From Clostridia bacterium (lineage in GTDB: Bacteria; Bacillota; Clostridia; Christensenellales; UBA1242): a stretch of DNA of 64,000 nt. Below, one piece after another: positions 17,472 to 26,247 of this stretch. A model generated the notes under the pieces. The model searched no databases and was not told where the DNA came from. It worked only from the letters and a program-made list of their open reading frames with translations. The stretch covers positions 26,030-90,029 of the forward strand of contig JAEEMI010000017.1 of NCBI GenBank assembly GCA_016283155.1, in the 5' to 3' direction. Both the position numbers and the translations under genes were made by a program. Within the stretch, counting starts at the first letter, position 1; each line of letters opens with the position of its first letter.

Positions 17472-18755
17472 ATGAAAATTGAAAAAATTGTTGCCAGTGA
17501 AATTTTAGACAGTCGAGGTAATCCAACTGTTACAGTTTGGGTTAATGGACACCAAGCCAGTGTGCCAAGTGGTGCTTCTACTGGAGAATGGGAGGCCGTT
17601 GAATTACGTGACGGCGATAAAAAACGCTTTAATGGTAAAGGTGTTTTGAAAGCCGTTGAAAACGTTAATAAAGTAATTGCACCTGCTTTCATCGGAAAAG
17701 ATGTGAGTGAACAAATTAAAATTGACCGTGAGATGTGCCATTTAGATGGTACTAACAACAAGGGTAAATTAGGTGCCAATGCCATTTTGGGCGTTTCTTG
17801 TGCTTGTGCTTATGCAGCAGCTGCTGATAAGGGTCAAGAACCATTTGAATACATTGCAGACCTTTATGAACAAGTTGGCGGCAAACGTGCTCCATTACCG
17901 AATGGTAAAGCACCAGTTGTCAACACTGTTCCAAGTTTCAACATCATTAACGGTGGTGCACACGCGGATAGTGGTATTGATTGCCAAGAATTTATGATTC
18001 AACCAATCAGTGGTAAAACTTTTGCTGATAAAGTTCGTATGGCTTCGGAAATCACCCAAGCTTTGAAAAAGATTTTGGCAGAAAAAGGTTTGGTTACAGC
18101 TGTTGGTGACGAAGGTGGTTTTGCTCCTCGTTTGGATACTGCTAGCCCAATTGCCGGTGCAATTGAATTGATTAGCGCTGCGATTGAAAAAGCTGGTTAT
18201 ACTCCAATTAAAGATGTAGTTATTGCCTTGGATGTTGCGGCTTCCGAATTCTATGATAAAGAAACCGGACACTATGTAATGAAAGGTGAAAAACAAGATT
18301 TGCCAAGTGGTGAATATGTTGAATACATTGCTAACCTGGTAGAAAAATATCCAATTTTGAAATCAATTGAAGATCCATTGGATCAAAACGATTGGGAAGG
18401 TTATGCTTCATTAACTAAGCGTATTGGTAATAAAATTACCATTGTTGGTGATGATTTCTTCGTTACTAATAAAGAACGTTTGGCAAAAGGTATTAACATC
18501 GGTGCTTGTAACGCAATTTTGATTAAATTGAATCAAATTGGAACATTGACCGAAACTTTGGAAACCATTGCTTTGGCAAAGAATAATAACTATAAAGTTA
18601 TGATTTCACACCGCAGTGGTGAAACCAGTGATACGATTATTGCGGATTTGGCAGTAGCAACTGATGCTGAATTCATTAAATCTGGTGCTCCAGTGCGTGG
18701 TGAACGCGTTTGCAAATACAACCGTATTATGAATATTGAACGCGGTATTCGTTAA
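17472..18755 (+). CDS. eno: enolase
   Basis: 427-residue phosphopyruvate hydratase, converting 2-phosphoglycerate to phosphoenolpyruvate. Conserved blocks: ASEILDSRGNPTVTVWV, VPSGASTGEWEAVELRDGD, SFNIINGGAHADS, VGDEGGFAPRL, SIEDPLDQNDW, VGDDFFVTN and ISHRSGETSDT; the catalytic Glu, Lys and metal-binding Asp/Glu positions are all present. Full length, monocistronic, AAAAGGAG SD and its own terminator. The CTG at 18336 encodes the conserved Leu of ANLVEKYP, showing that CTG means Leu. Confidence 0.97.
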   Translation: MKIEKIVASEILDSRGNPTVTVWVNGHQASVPSGASTGEWEAVELRDGDKKRFNGKGVLKAVENVNKVIAPAFIGKDVSEQIKIDREMCHLDGTNNKGKLGANAILGVSCACAYAAAADKGQEPFEYIADLYEQVGGKRAPLPNGKAPVVNTVPSFNIINGGAHADSGIDCQEFMIQPISGKTFADKVRMASEITQALKKILAEKGLVTAVGDEGGFAPRLDTASPIAGAIELISAAIEKAGYTPIKDVVIALDVAASEFYDKETGHYVMKGEKQDLPSGEYVEYIANLVEKYPILKSIEDPLDQNDWEGYASLTKRIGNKITIVGDDFFVTNKERLAKGINIGACNAILIKLNQIGTLTETLETIALAKNNNYKVMISHRSGETSDTIIADLAVATDAEFIKSGAPVRGERVCKYNRIMNIERGIR

Positions 18756-18781
18756 TTCGCATAATAATTAACTGCATCACT

Positions 18782-18811
18782 AAAACACCGTCAATTTGGC
18801 GGTGTTTTTTT
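18782..18811 (+). terminator. intrinsic terminator after eno
   Basis: AAAACACCG (18782-18790) pairs with CGGTGTTTT (18800-18808) plus T's. Confidence 0.88.
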
Positions 18812-18821
18812 GTGGTGGGTA

Positions 18822-18849
18822 TTGACTTTGGGGTGAGAAAAGGTATATG
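18822..18849 (+). promoter_or_regulatory. promoter of the 18894 gene
   Basis: TTGACT (18822-18827), 16-nt spacer, TATATG (18844-18849). A 15-bp tandem duplication with two further GATAAT elements follows immediately. Confidence 0.55.
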
Positions 18850-18879
18850 TTAGTGATAATTAAATTAGTGATAATTAAA
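18850..18879 (+). repeat. perfect 15-bp tandem duplication in a promoter/leader
   Basis: TTAGTGATAATTAAA occurs at 18850-18864 and again at 18865-18879 without a mismatch. Each copy contains GATAAT. It sits between a promoter and the SD AAAAAGGAG of the 18894 gene. Confidence 0.95.
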
Positions 18880-18893
18880 AAGGAGAAAAAATT

Positions 18894-19229
18894 ATGCCAA
18901 ATTTATTAGGAGAAAAAACTTTTCAAGAAGTTGTGAGTGAATTACAACAATTAAATCCAAAATTCACGATTACGGTTAATGCTAACGGTGATGGAATTAT
19001 TTGCAATTGTCCGGTGACAAAGTTACATTTGCCACGCGATTTTTATGTGACAAAAAATAATTGTCTTTCTAACCGTGGGCACACCGCCAGTGGCAGTTTC
19101 GTTTATATCAATGTTGAAGTTAAGGATGCCGATTTAAGTTTTCACCCGAAAAAAATCGGCCACTTAAAGATGTTGGGCAGTTTGAAACAAATTATGATGG
19201 GCAATAATCAACCAGAACGTAACTTATAA
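18894..19229 (+). CDS. protein of unknown function (111 aa)
   Basis: Unrecognised 111-residue soluble protein, MPNLLGEKTFQEVV at the start, with a central strand-rich part (FTITVNANGDGIICNC, GSFVYINVEVKDADL) and a basic His/Lys C-terminus (FHPKKIGHLKML). Three cysteines are scattered and form no known metal motif. A strong AAAAAGGAG SD and its own terminator mark it as an expressed single-gene unit. No function is proposed. Confidence 0.7.
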   Translation: MPNLLGEKTFQEVVSELQQLNPKFTITVNANGDGIICNCPVTKLHLPRDFYVTKNNCLSNRGHTASGSFVYINVEVKDADLSFHPKKIGHLKMLGSLKQIMMGNNQPERNL

Positions 19230-19246
19230 GTATTAATTCACATCGT

Positions 19247-19277
19247 AAAACACTGTCAAAGCGACGGTGTTTTTTTA
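19247..19277 (+). terminator. terminator between convergent genes
   Basis: AAAACACTGTC (19247-19257) pairs with GACGGTGTTTT (19263-19273) over AAAGC. The T-run reaches the stop codon of the convergent flavoprotein gene, so it can serve both strands. Confidence 0.85.
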
Positions 19278-19901
19278 ACGGACAAAATTGGTCATTGCGG
19301 TTTTGGGTTGGTCAGGTGGCGTGATGCCTTGTTGTTTGCCGGCTGCAATGCATTTTAAGAGCCAAGCCAAATTGTTGGCGAGATGCTGTAGAGTTTGGAT
19401 TCCTTCGGCATCGGTGTTTGGTGAACCATTCGCATCGCGGTAGATTTGATTCCAATAGCTTGAAGCTACGACTGGCATTTGGTTAATGGTGAAATGTTTA
19501 TTTAAAACATCAAGACTGGCGGTGGTGCCTGCACGTCGCGCGGTTAAAACGGCGGCTACCGGTTTATGGCGTAAGTATTGACCACCAGCATAAAATAAGC
19601 GATCCATTGCTGATAATAAAGCGCCTGTCGGGTGGGCATAGTAAACTGGGCTGCCGAAAACAAAGCCATCTGCAGTTTTAATTTTTTCTAACCAGTTATT
19701 TACACAGTCGTCTTGGAAAACGCAACGTCCGGTGCTTTTGCGACAAGTACCACACGCAATGCAATCGTGCACTCCCGTTGTTCCAATTGATAATATTTCG
19801 GTTTCAATGTTCTGTTGGTTGAGTGTTTGAGCCACAATTTCCAAAGCCTGTGCGGTGCAACCATTGGCGTGTGTACTGCCATTAAATAAAATTACTTTCA
19901 T
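19275..19901 (-). CDS. NADPH-dependent FMN reductase / iron-sulfur flavoprotein
   Basis: 208 residues with a flavodoxin-like fold: FNGSTHANGCTAQAL binds FMN phosphate and DGFVFGSPVYYAHPTG the flavin ring. The compact cysteine motif CIACGTCRKSTGRC (CX2CX2CX5C with the next Cys in FQDDC nearby) is that of iron-sulfur flavoproteins, which bind a [4Fe-4S] cluster and relay electrons in anaerobes. AVLTARRAGTTASLDVLNKH is typical of this family. Its donor and acceptor are unknown; an oxidative-stress or general redox role is plausible. Convergent with the 18894 gene. Confidence 0.85.
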   Translation of the reverse strand: MKVILFNGSTHANGCTAQALEIVAQTLNQQNIETEILSIGTTGVHDCIACGTCRKSTGRCVFQDDCVNNWLEKIKTADGFVFGSPVYYAHPTGALLSAMDRLFYAGGQYLRHKPVAAVLTARRAGTTASLDVLNKHFTINQMPVVASSYWNQIYRDANGSPNTDAEGIQTLQHLANNLAWLLKCIAAGKQQGITPPDQPKTAMTNFVR

Positions 19902-19968
19902 ACCTATTCATATTAGGAAAGTGTCAAGAAATTGTCAAAGGTGTAAATCGGTAATGATGTTTTATCTC

Positions 19969-19996
19969 TTGTAAAATTTTGTCGAAGTATTATAAT
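19969..19996 (+). promoter_or_regulatory. mscS-type gene promoter, predicted leaderless
   Basis: TTGTAA (19969-19974), 16-nt spacer, TATAAT (19991-19996); ATG at 20003 is 6 nt downstream with no SD. Confidence 0.75.
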
Positions 19997-20002
19997 AGAA
20001 TT

Positions 20003-20962
20003 ATGAATTGGCAAGCAGTTTGGAACAATATTGTGGATTTTTTTAGCGGAAATGTTTGGAACATTGTAACTTTTATTGTGGTATTGGTGTTTGGAATTAT
20101 CGCCGTAAAATTATCAATTAACATTTTACGTCGGATGTTGCGCCGTACACGTATGGAACCAATCGCGGTTGGTTTCATTATGGCGATTGTGAAATTTCTA
20201 CTGTATTTAATTTTAGTGTTAGTACTGTTGGAAATTTTAGGAATTGGTATCACTTGGATTGTGACTGCGTTTAGTGCCGCGTTCTTAGCAATCGGCTTGG
20301 CTTTACAAAATAACATTGCGAACATTGCGAACGGTATCATTATTGTCTCTAGTGGAATGTTTAAAAAAGGTGACTATATTGCGGTCGATGGCGTGGAAGG
20401 TTCTGTTTCACAAATTAATTTCTTGTATATCACTTTGATAACACCAGATAATAAACGCATTACCATCCCGAATAATAAAATTTTGAACGATATCGTTACT
20501 AATTACGATAGTAATAATACACGTCGTGTGAACTTGGAATTTGAAGTTGGTTATGATAATGACGTCGAAAAAGTTAAACAAACTGTTTTAGAATGTATGA
20601 AAAGTAATGGTTTAGTTCGTTTAGATCCAGAACCTTTTTGTCGTTTGAAATCAATGGGTGATAATAACTTGTTGTTTGTGGCGCGCTGTTGGTGTGATCG
20701 TGAAGATTATTGGACAGTTTATTTTGATATTACAGAAACAGTTTTCAATGAATTCAAACGTCGTGGCATTTCAATCGATTATAACCAAGTTGAAATTCGA
20801 CAGCGTACGGATAGTCCAGTCAGTCCTGTAGTAGGGGAAGGCTTGCCACCGCGCGTAGAAAAGAAACGTAACAAAAAACATCACTTTGATTTGGAAAATG
20901 GGGATTTAAAAGAACTATTTCCCATTAGGCGTAAAGAAAAACGGGAAGCAAAAAAACAATAA
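20003..20962 (+). CDS. small-conductance mechanosensitive channel (MscS family)
   Basis: 319 residues from the ATG at 20003, placed by the adjoining TATAAT box. Three transmembrane segments (about 20-40, 58-82, 88-115); the pore helix is AFSAAFLAIGLALQNNIANIANG, followed by the beta domain FKKGDYIAVDGVEGSVSQINFLYI and ITIPNNKILNDIVTNY. The C-terminal tail is basic. MscS channels open under membrane tension to release solutes during osmotic downshock. Predicted to be transcribed alone as a leaderless message. Confidence 0.93.
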   Translation: MNWQAVWNNIVDFFSGNVWNIVTFIVVLVFGIIAVKLSINILRRMLRRTRMEPIAVGFIMAIVKFLLYLILVLVLLEILGIGITWIVTAFSAAFLAIGLALQNNIANIANGIIIVSSGMFKKGDYIAVDGVEGSVSQINFLYITLITPDNKRITIPNNKILNDIVTNYDSNNTRRVNLEFEVGYDNDVEKVKQTVLECMKSNGLVRLDPEPFCRLKSMGDNNLLFVARCWCDREDYWTVYFDITETVFNEFKRRGISIDYNQVEIRQRTDSPVSPVVGEGLPPRVEKKRNKKHHFDLENGDLKELFPIRRKEKREAKKQ

Positions 20963-21000
20963 TTAATCGTGCAATCTTGGTGAGAATAAAAGAAAAATAC

Positions 21001-21030
21001 TTGTTTTTTTTTTGATCGATGTGCTACCAT
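21001..21030 (+). promoter_or_regulatory. promoter with TACCAT -10, predicted leaderless
   Basis: TTGTTT (21001-21006), 18-nt spacer, TACCAT (21025-21030), ATG at 21037 6 nt later. GTGCTACCATTT is repeated before the gene at 63927. Confidence 0.6.
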
Positions 21031-21036
21031 TTTAAT

Positions 21037-21942
21037 ATGGAAGAAATAAAACAAGAAGAAAGATTTAAAAACAATCATTTAAATGCATTGGCAAAAATTA
21101 AAAAGGCAATTTCTGCGGCAATGATGGCGGGAATGTTGGTCCCTTTGGCAGCCAAGGAAATGAAAAATAATACTACTTACCGCGAACCAACCCGTGTGGA
21201 ACGTAGCGCGGAGCAATTTTCACCAGAAATGCAAGCCGTATGTGATGATGCAAGGAATTTATTTGAAGATATTATCGCTAGTGATTTAAGCCAAAATTTT
21301 GACAGTTTAAATGAAGAAAATAATTTAAATGCAGTTATAGTAAAAGCTGAAGTTAAAGATTACATTAATCGTTTGGATAATTTGTTACAAGAGTTAAGCA
21401 AAATTAAGTGTAATTATAGTTACAATATGCAACAAGTGTCTGACATCCTGAAAAGCTCGGTTGAGTGTGGTGCGATTGGTCGTATTGGTAATGGTAACCT
21501 GCTTAGGATGATTCAGGCAGCTGTCAGTGATGATAAGTCTGTTGTTAGTGCAGAGGATCATATAAATGCACGAAAGCAATATGAATATTACTATATTGGC
21601 GATATGAGTAAAACGTGTGTTGAGTATGATAGTAAGAATGATGAGTGGCCGGGACTTGGTGTATATGCCTACAAGGACATAATCCGTAACAATCCTGTCA
21701 AATTGGATTCGGGTATGAAATATATCAGTAAAGATGTTGGACATTTGCGTGATATGATGCCTGATACTTGTGGACCGGCACCAGTTAAGGAAGCGTGGAT
21801 TTGGGCTATTTTGTCAACTGATACGATTAATGAAATTGTATGTGAATTGAAAAAAAATGGTTTCTTTATAGTTAATTATGTTAGCCTTCAACCAGATAGA
21901 ATCATCAATCAACGACAAACCGACCAAGAAAAGGGTCTTTAA
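21037..21942 (+). CDS. membrane-anchored protein of unknown function (301 aa)
   Basis: Unrecognised. A basic, hydrophobic N-terminal helix (AISAAMMAGMLVPLAA, about 29-44) suggests a signal anchor, followed by a largely helical, acidic extracytoplasmic region and a C-terminal mixed part with several Cys and Tyr. The start at 21037 follows from the -10 box ending 6 nt upstream; no SD exists. The promoter motif recurs at 63916, where another gene starts with the same M-E-(E/D) pattern. No function is proposed. Confidence 0.65.
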   Translation: MEEIKQEERFKNNHLNALAKIKKAISAAMMAGMLVPLAAKEMKNNTTYREPTRVERSAEQFSPEMQAVCDDARNLFEDIIASDLSQNFDSLNEENNLNAVIVKAEVKDYINRLDNLLQELSKIKCNYSYNMQQVSDILKSSVECGAIGRIGNGNLLRMIQAAVSDDKSVVSAEDHINARKQYEYYYIGDMSKTCVEYDSKNDEWPGLGVYAYKDIIRNNPVKLDSGMKYISKDVGHLRDMMPDTCGPAPVKEAWIWAILSTDTINEIVCELKKNGFFIVNYVSLQPDRIINQRQTDQEKGL

Positions 21943-21966
21943 TTGAAAGAGATATTTTAAAGCAGT

Positions 21967-21998
21967 AGCGCGTTTCATTAGACGAGACGCGCTTTTTC
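21967..21998 (+). terminator. terminator whose loop holds the next promoter's -35
   Basis: AGCGCGTTTC (21967-21976) pairs with GAGACGCGCT (21984-21993), then TTTTTC. The loop ATTAGAC contains a TTAGAC -35-like element for the promoter of the thioesterase. Confidence 0.8.
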
Positions 21999-22008
21999 GT
22001 CTATAATT
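21978..22008 (+). promoter_or_regulatory. promoter of the thioesterase-YhaO/N operon
   Basis: TTAGAC (21978-21983), 19-nt spacer, TATAAT (22003-22008). The ATG at 22018 lies 9 nt later, giving a leader of only about 3 nt and no SD. Confidence 0.6.
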
Positions 22009-22017
22009 AAACTGCTG

Positions 22018-22746
22018 ATGAAATTTACAACAAAACAAATTGTGGGAGCGGGGGCTTGTGACCCAAGTGGACGGTTGTCGTTGGTGGGCGCTTTGACTTT
22101 GATTGAAGATGCCATTACAGCCACTTTAGCTAAAATGGAATTAGATGGTTTTACCGTACATCGTAAATACGGGGCGTTGATGGTGTTTTCTAAAAATCAT
22201 TTACGTTATTTGCAAGCAATTAATTGGCAAGATAAAATTACGGTATCTTGTTTCGTGTCAATGAAATCACCAGTGCGAATGAATCTTGATGTGTGTGTAA
22301 AAAATAATGCAGGCGAAATTGCTTTGTATGCGCGTACCGAAGTTTGTGCGGTTGATGCACAAACTGGCAGGTTACGTCGGATGGATAGTGTTGGTGTTAG
22401 TGAACAAGTAAAAGTTGTGCGGGCACCATATGATTTACCGTTTGAACCAATGGAAGGAGAGGGTGAATTAATTGATACGGTAACGGTACGTACGGGCAAT
22501 ATTGATTATGCAGGACACACGAATAATGTCGAATATATCCGTTTGTTATTGAATACGTTGACTTTAGATGAATGGCGGGGAATGGCTCCACTTGAATTAC
22601 AGGTAGCATATTTAAACCAATCTTTTTTAGGTGATAACTTATCAATTTATCGTTTCGAAAAACAAAATGATATTGCATCACACGAACGCATCTATACCAT
22701 TAAGAAAGTTGACCAAGCAGTGTTACGTTGTCTGATTCGTTGGTAA
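22018..22746 (+). CDS. acyl-ACP thioesterase (FatA-like)
   Basis: 242 residues, double hot-dog fold acyl-ACP thioesterase that releases fatty acids from acyl carrier protein. The catalytic region NIDYAGHTNNVEYIRLLLN supplies the conserved Asp/Asn, His and Asn pattern; the first half has WQDKITVSCFVSMKSPVRM and ARTEVCAVDAQTGRLRR, typical of bacterial FatA/FatB relatives. Anaerobic Bacillota use such enzymes in lipid supply or turnover. It is the first gene of an operon with the nuclease-ATPase pair downstream and starts almost at its own transcription start. Confidence 0.85.
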   Translation: MKFTTKQIVGAGACDPSGRLSLVGALTLIEDAITATLAKMELDGFTVHRKYGALMVFSKNHLRYLQAINWQDKITVSCFVSMKSPVRMNLDVCVKNNAGEIALYARTEVCAVDAQTGRLRRMDSVGVSEQVKVVRAPYDLPFEPMEGEGELIDTVTVRTGNIDYAGHTNNVEYIRLLLNTLTLDEWRGMAPLELQVAYLNQSFLGDNLSIYRFEKQNDIASHERIYTIKKVDQAVLRCLIRW

Positions 22747-22760
22747 TGGGAGTTTGACAG

Positions 22761-23834
22761 ATGAAAATCATTCATTGTGCTGATTTACATTTAGACAGTA
22801 AAATGGAGACTAATTTATCTGCCGCCAAAGCTAAAGAACGTAAGAAGGAAATTCTTAATACGTTTGAGCGAATGGTTGATTATGCTGCTACTAATCAAGT
22901 TAATGCGATTATCATTGCGGGGGATATGTTTGATACGTCACGTATTACAAATTCAACCAAAAATCGAGTGTTAAACACCATTAGAAAAAATGCACAAATT
23001 GATTTTTTGTATTTAAGCGGTAATCACGATGAAAGCAATTTCATTAGTATAATGGAAGATGTACCAACAAATTTAAAAGTGTTTGGATCATCGTGGACGA
23101 CATTTCATTATCCAACAGCTAACATTACTGGTTTGGTGTTGAACGAAAGTAATCGAAAAACGTTTTATGATACATTGCAATTACCAGCTGAGCAATTAAA
23201 TATTGTGGTTTTACACGGACAAATTGGGCAAACTAACAGCAAAGATAAAACGGAAATCATTAATTTGAACAAGTTGAAAAATAAAAACATTGACTATTTA
23301 GCGTTAGGACACATTCATTCTTACATTAAAGAAACCTTGGATCAACGTGGGGTTTATTGTTACTCTGGTTGTTTGGAGGGACGTGGTTTTGATGAGTGCG
23401 GCGAAAAGGGCTTTGTTTTGTTGGAAATTGAAAATGGAAAAGTTGAATCACAATTTGTTAGTTTTGCGCAAAGGCAGTTAATTGAATTGGTGTTTGATAT
23501 TACACCTTATGCGGATTGGTTTGTGATTGAAGATAAAATCTTAGAATTGGTCAAAGCATATGACCAAACAAACCTACTAAAAATTACTTTACGCGGGAAG
23601 TATCCAATACAATTAGAAAAACACATCGGAATGTTAGAACAAAAATTAGATCAATTTTACTTCGCGAAGATTAAAGACGAAACTACTTTAGTAGTGACTA
23701 ATCAAGATGTCGCAAAAGATATTTCTTTGCGTGGTGAATTTATCCGGCAGGTTTTGGCGAGCGATTTGACAGCAGCAGAAAAAGAACAGACAATTTTAAT
23801 TGGGTTAAAGGCTTTGGCTGGGGAGGATCTTTAA
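22761..23834 (+). CDS. SbcD/Mre11-like (YhaO-type) metallophosphoesterase exonuclease
   Basis: 357 residues with calcineurin-like nuclease motifs in order: CADLHLDS (6-13), IIAGDMFDTS, LSGNHDE, VVLHGQIG and LGHIHSY. It is the SbcD/Mre11-like nuclease of the YhaO family. It pairs with the SMC-like ATPase 2 nt downstream, as yhaO-yhaN do in Bacillus relatives. The pair probably processes DNA ends or structures in repair; the exact substrate is inferred. A GGGAG site lies upstream. Confidence 0.88.
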   Translation: MKIIHCADLHLDSKMETNLSAAKAKERKKEILNTFERMVDYAATNQVNAIIIAGDMFDTSRITNSTKNRVLNTIRKNAQIDFLYLSGNHDESNFISIMEDVPTNLKVFGSSWTTFHYPTANITGLVLNESNRKTFYDTLQLPAEQLNIVVLHGQIGQTNSKDKTEIINLNKLKNKNIDYLALGHIHSYIKETLDQRGVYCYSGCLEGRGFDECGEKGFVLLEIENGKVESQFVSFAQRQLIELVFDITPYADWFVIEDKILELVKAYDQTNLLKITLRGKYPIQLEKHIGMLEQKLDQFYFAKIKDETTLVVTNQDVAKDISLRGEFIRQVLASDLTAAEKEQTILIGLKALAGEDL

Positions 23835-23836
23835 CA

Positions 23837-26131
23837 ATGAAACTAGTTAAATGTCATATTGAAAACTTTGGTAAATTAACCAATTTTGATTTTAATTTTA
23901 CAGCTGGATTGAATTGTATTAAGGAATCTAATGGTTGGGGTAAAAGTACCTTGGCAACTTTTATTAAAGCAATGTTTTATGGTTTACCAACCACGACTAA
24001 AAAAGACCTAGCCGCCAATGAACGTAAAAAATATTCACCTTGGCAAGGTGGTAATTATGGCGGAAATTTAGTCTTTGCTATCAATCAAAAACAATACAAA
24101 ATTGAAAGGTTCTTCGGTAAAAATAAAGCGGAAGATACTTTTGTGTTGATTGATTTAAGTACGGGAAAACAAACAAAAGCATTTACTGAAGATATTGGTC
24201 TGGAAATTTTTGGACTTGATGCCGATGCTTTTGAGCGTAGTTCGTATATTCCGCAGAAATTATTAGATTCTAATTTAAATGAAAGTTTAGCGCAAAAGTT
24301 AAACCAAATAATTCAAGGAACGACTGATAATTATCATTATGAAGATGCTTATAATGCTTTAGATCAAAAAAGAGCGAGTTTATCGAATAATAAAAAAACT
24401 GGACAAATCCAAAATTTAGCAAGCGACATTGAAGATGTTGTGACCAAAATTCGTGATTTAGAAACCAGTGGACAGTCGGTGGAAATATTGCAGCAACAAG
24501 TTATTGCAAAAGATCTGGAAATTAATGCCTTATTGCAAGAGCAAAACCAAGTTAAGCAACAGATTAATACTTACGCACAGTTGCAACAAAAACAAGCAAA
24601 TCAGGAGTTATTTGCTGAATTAAATGCTAAAGTTATCGCAACAAAAAATGAAATTCAAGTTAAGCAAGCGGTTTTTGAGCGTTACCAAACCACGGCGGCA
24701 GAAATTGGAACTTATGTAACATTAGAGAAAACGATAGCGGCTACAGTAAATGCAATGAACATCAAGGCAGATCGTGATTATGTTGCGCAACGTTATCAAA
24801 CATTAAGCCATTATTTTGGTGATAAAGTGCTAACTACAGAAACAACTGATGCAGTTTATCACGATATCCTACGATATAATGCTTTAAAAACACAAAGTGA
24901 TAATGTTGTAAAACAATGTACAGTAAGTGGTAATCATCGACAACGTTGGTTGAGTTTTGTTTTGGCATTGTTTGCTTTGTTAAGTATTTTGGGCGGAGTG
25001 TTATTGTTACCAGTACAATTAGTCGGTGCTGTATTTTTATTGGTGTTGGGTGGTGTCGCACTTTTGGGAGCGGGATTTGTTTATCTAATTAATTTGATTA
25101 ATGTTAAGACCAGTATGCCACAACATTTTGATTTGGAACAATTATCAGAACGTCAAACGGAAATGAAGCAACTGAAAGAACGTATTAACACTTTTTTAGA
25201 ACAGTACGAAAGTGGAGTAACTGATTATTTAACTGCTTATCAAAATTTAATGGCGAATATACGTGAATATGCACAAATTAAGGTGCAAATGGCACATCAA
25301 AATGATGAACTTAATGAGTTATCGCAAAAGTTAACCATTGAACAAAAACAATTGGAAAAGTATTTAGCACGGTTTAATTTTACTAATTTAACATTGAATA
25401 ATGCTGAGAAATTAACATTTTTAAAACAAACTTTATTGGATTTAGAACAATTAAGCGTGCGTTTAGCGACTGAAACACAGACATTAGAACAATTTAAAAC
25501 CAAAAAACATTTTGACGTAAATGAATCAGTTGTGACTAGGGTTGATATTAATGAATTACAACAAAATGAAAAAAAGATACAAGACCGTATTGACCAAAAG
25601 CGCGACGAAAAGTCGCAATTAATTGCGCAAATTAATAAAATTCAAGATGATTTAGCTGCTTTAAATGATTTAGAATATGAAAAAGTTAATTTACAAAACA
25701 ATTTAAATAATTTAACGGATACTTTGCAGGCAGTCAAAGCGGCAATGAAATATTTAAAAGCGGCGAATGAAAGTTTGGCGACCAAGTTCTTAGCTCCGAT
25801 GAAAAATGGTTTGGACAAGTATTTAACACTAATCACAGAATGTGAATTTGCCAATTTAAATCTTGATACTGATTTTAACATTACGTTTGAAGAGTATGGT
25901 AAGTTAAGAGAAGTTGATTATTACAGTAAAGGCTACCAAAATCTGATTAATTTATGTCTGCGGTTTGCTTTGATTGACGTACTTTATGGTCAAGAAAAAC
26001 CATTCATCGTTTTAGATGATCCGTTTGTTAATCTAGACGATGATAAGATTGCTAAGGCTAAAGAATTTTTACAGAAGTTATCCGAAAATTATCAGTTGAT
26101 TTATTTTTCTTGCCACGAATCTAGGTGTTAA
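23837..26131 (+). CDS. SbcC/Rad50-like (YhaN-type) ATPase with central membrane hairpin
   Basis: 764 residues, ABC-type ATPase with coiled coils. Walker A is NGWGKST (32-38); Walker B is FIVLDDPFVNLDD near the C-terminus. Long heptad coils flank a central hydrophobic pair of helices (about 378-425), a feature of the YhaN family that sets it apart from cytosolic Rad50/SbcC. Walker A reads ESNGWGKST rather than the usual GxNGxGKS, but K36 and S37 are kept. The partner nuclease is encoded immediately upstream. Membrane-attached DNA repair or processing is inferred. Confidence 0.87.
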   Translation: MKLVKCHIENFGKLTNFDFNFTAGLNCIKESNGWGKSTLATFIKAMFYGLPTTTKKDLAANERKKYSPWQGGNYGGNLVFAINQKQYKIERFFGKNKAEDTFVLIDLSTGKQTKAFTEDIGLEIFGLDADAFERSSYIPQKLLDSNLNESLAQKLNQIIQGTTDNYHYEDAYNALDQKRASLSNNKKTGQIQNLASDIEDVVTKIRDLETSGQSVEILQQQVIAKDLEINALLQEQNQVKQQINTYAQLQQKQANQELFAELNAKVIATKNEIQVKQAVFERYQTTAAEIGTYVTLEKTIAATVNAMNIKADRDYVAQRYQTLSHYFGDKVLTTETTDAVYHDILRYNALKTQSDNVVKQCTVSGNHRQRWLSFVLALFALLSILGGVLLLPVQLVGAVFLLVLGGVALLGAGFVYLINLINVKTSMPQHFDLEQLSERQTEMKQLKERINTFLEQYESGVTDYLTAYQNLMANIREYAQIKVQMAHQNDELNELSQKLTIEQKQLEKYLARFNFTNLTLNNAEKLTFLKQTLLDLEQLSVRLATETQTLEQFKTKKHFDVNESVVTRVDINELQQNEKKIQDRIDQKRDEKSQLIAQINKIQDDLAALNDLEYEKVNLQNNLNNLTDTLQAVKAAMKYLKAANESLATKFLAPMKNGLDKYLTLITECEFANLNLDTDFNITFEEYGKLREVDYYSKGYQNLINLCLRFALIDVLYGQEKPFIVLDDPFVNLDDDKIAKAKEFLQKLSENYQLIYFSCHESRC

Positions 26132-26151
26132 ACGTGCTATGTGTAATTTAT

Positions 26152-26192
26152 TTTACAAATTTAGGATTTTCCGCTAAACTGTAAATAGTTTT
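26152..26192 (+). promoter_or_regulatory. promoter with AAACT/AGTTT dyad for the giant surface-protein gene
   Basis: TTTACA (26152-26157), 17-nt spacer, TAAACT (26175-26180). AAACT (26176-26180), 6 nt, AGTTTT (26187-26192) overlaps the -10 and start region. A second hairpin follows (TAGTTTTGT 26186-26194 with ACAAAACTA 26204-26212). Confidence 0.65.
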
Positions 26193-26247
26193 GTTACTTT
26201 TTGACAAAACTAAAGCAGGAAAATTTTGCTGTAATGGGGAACAGAAG

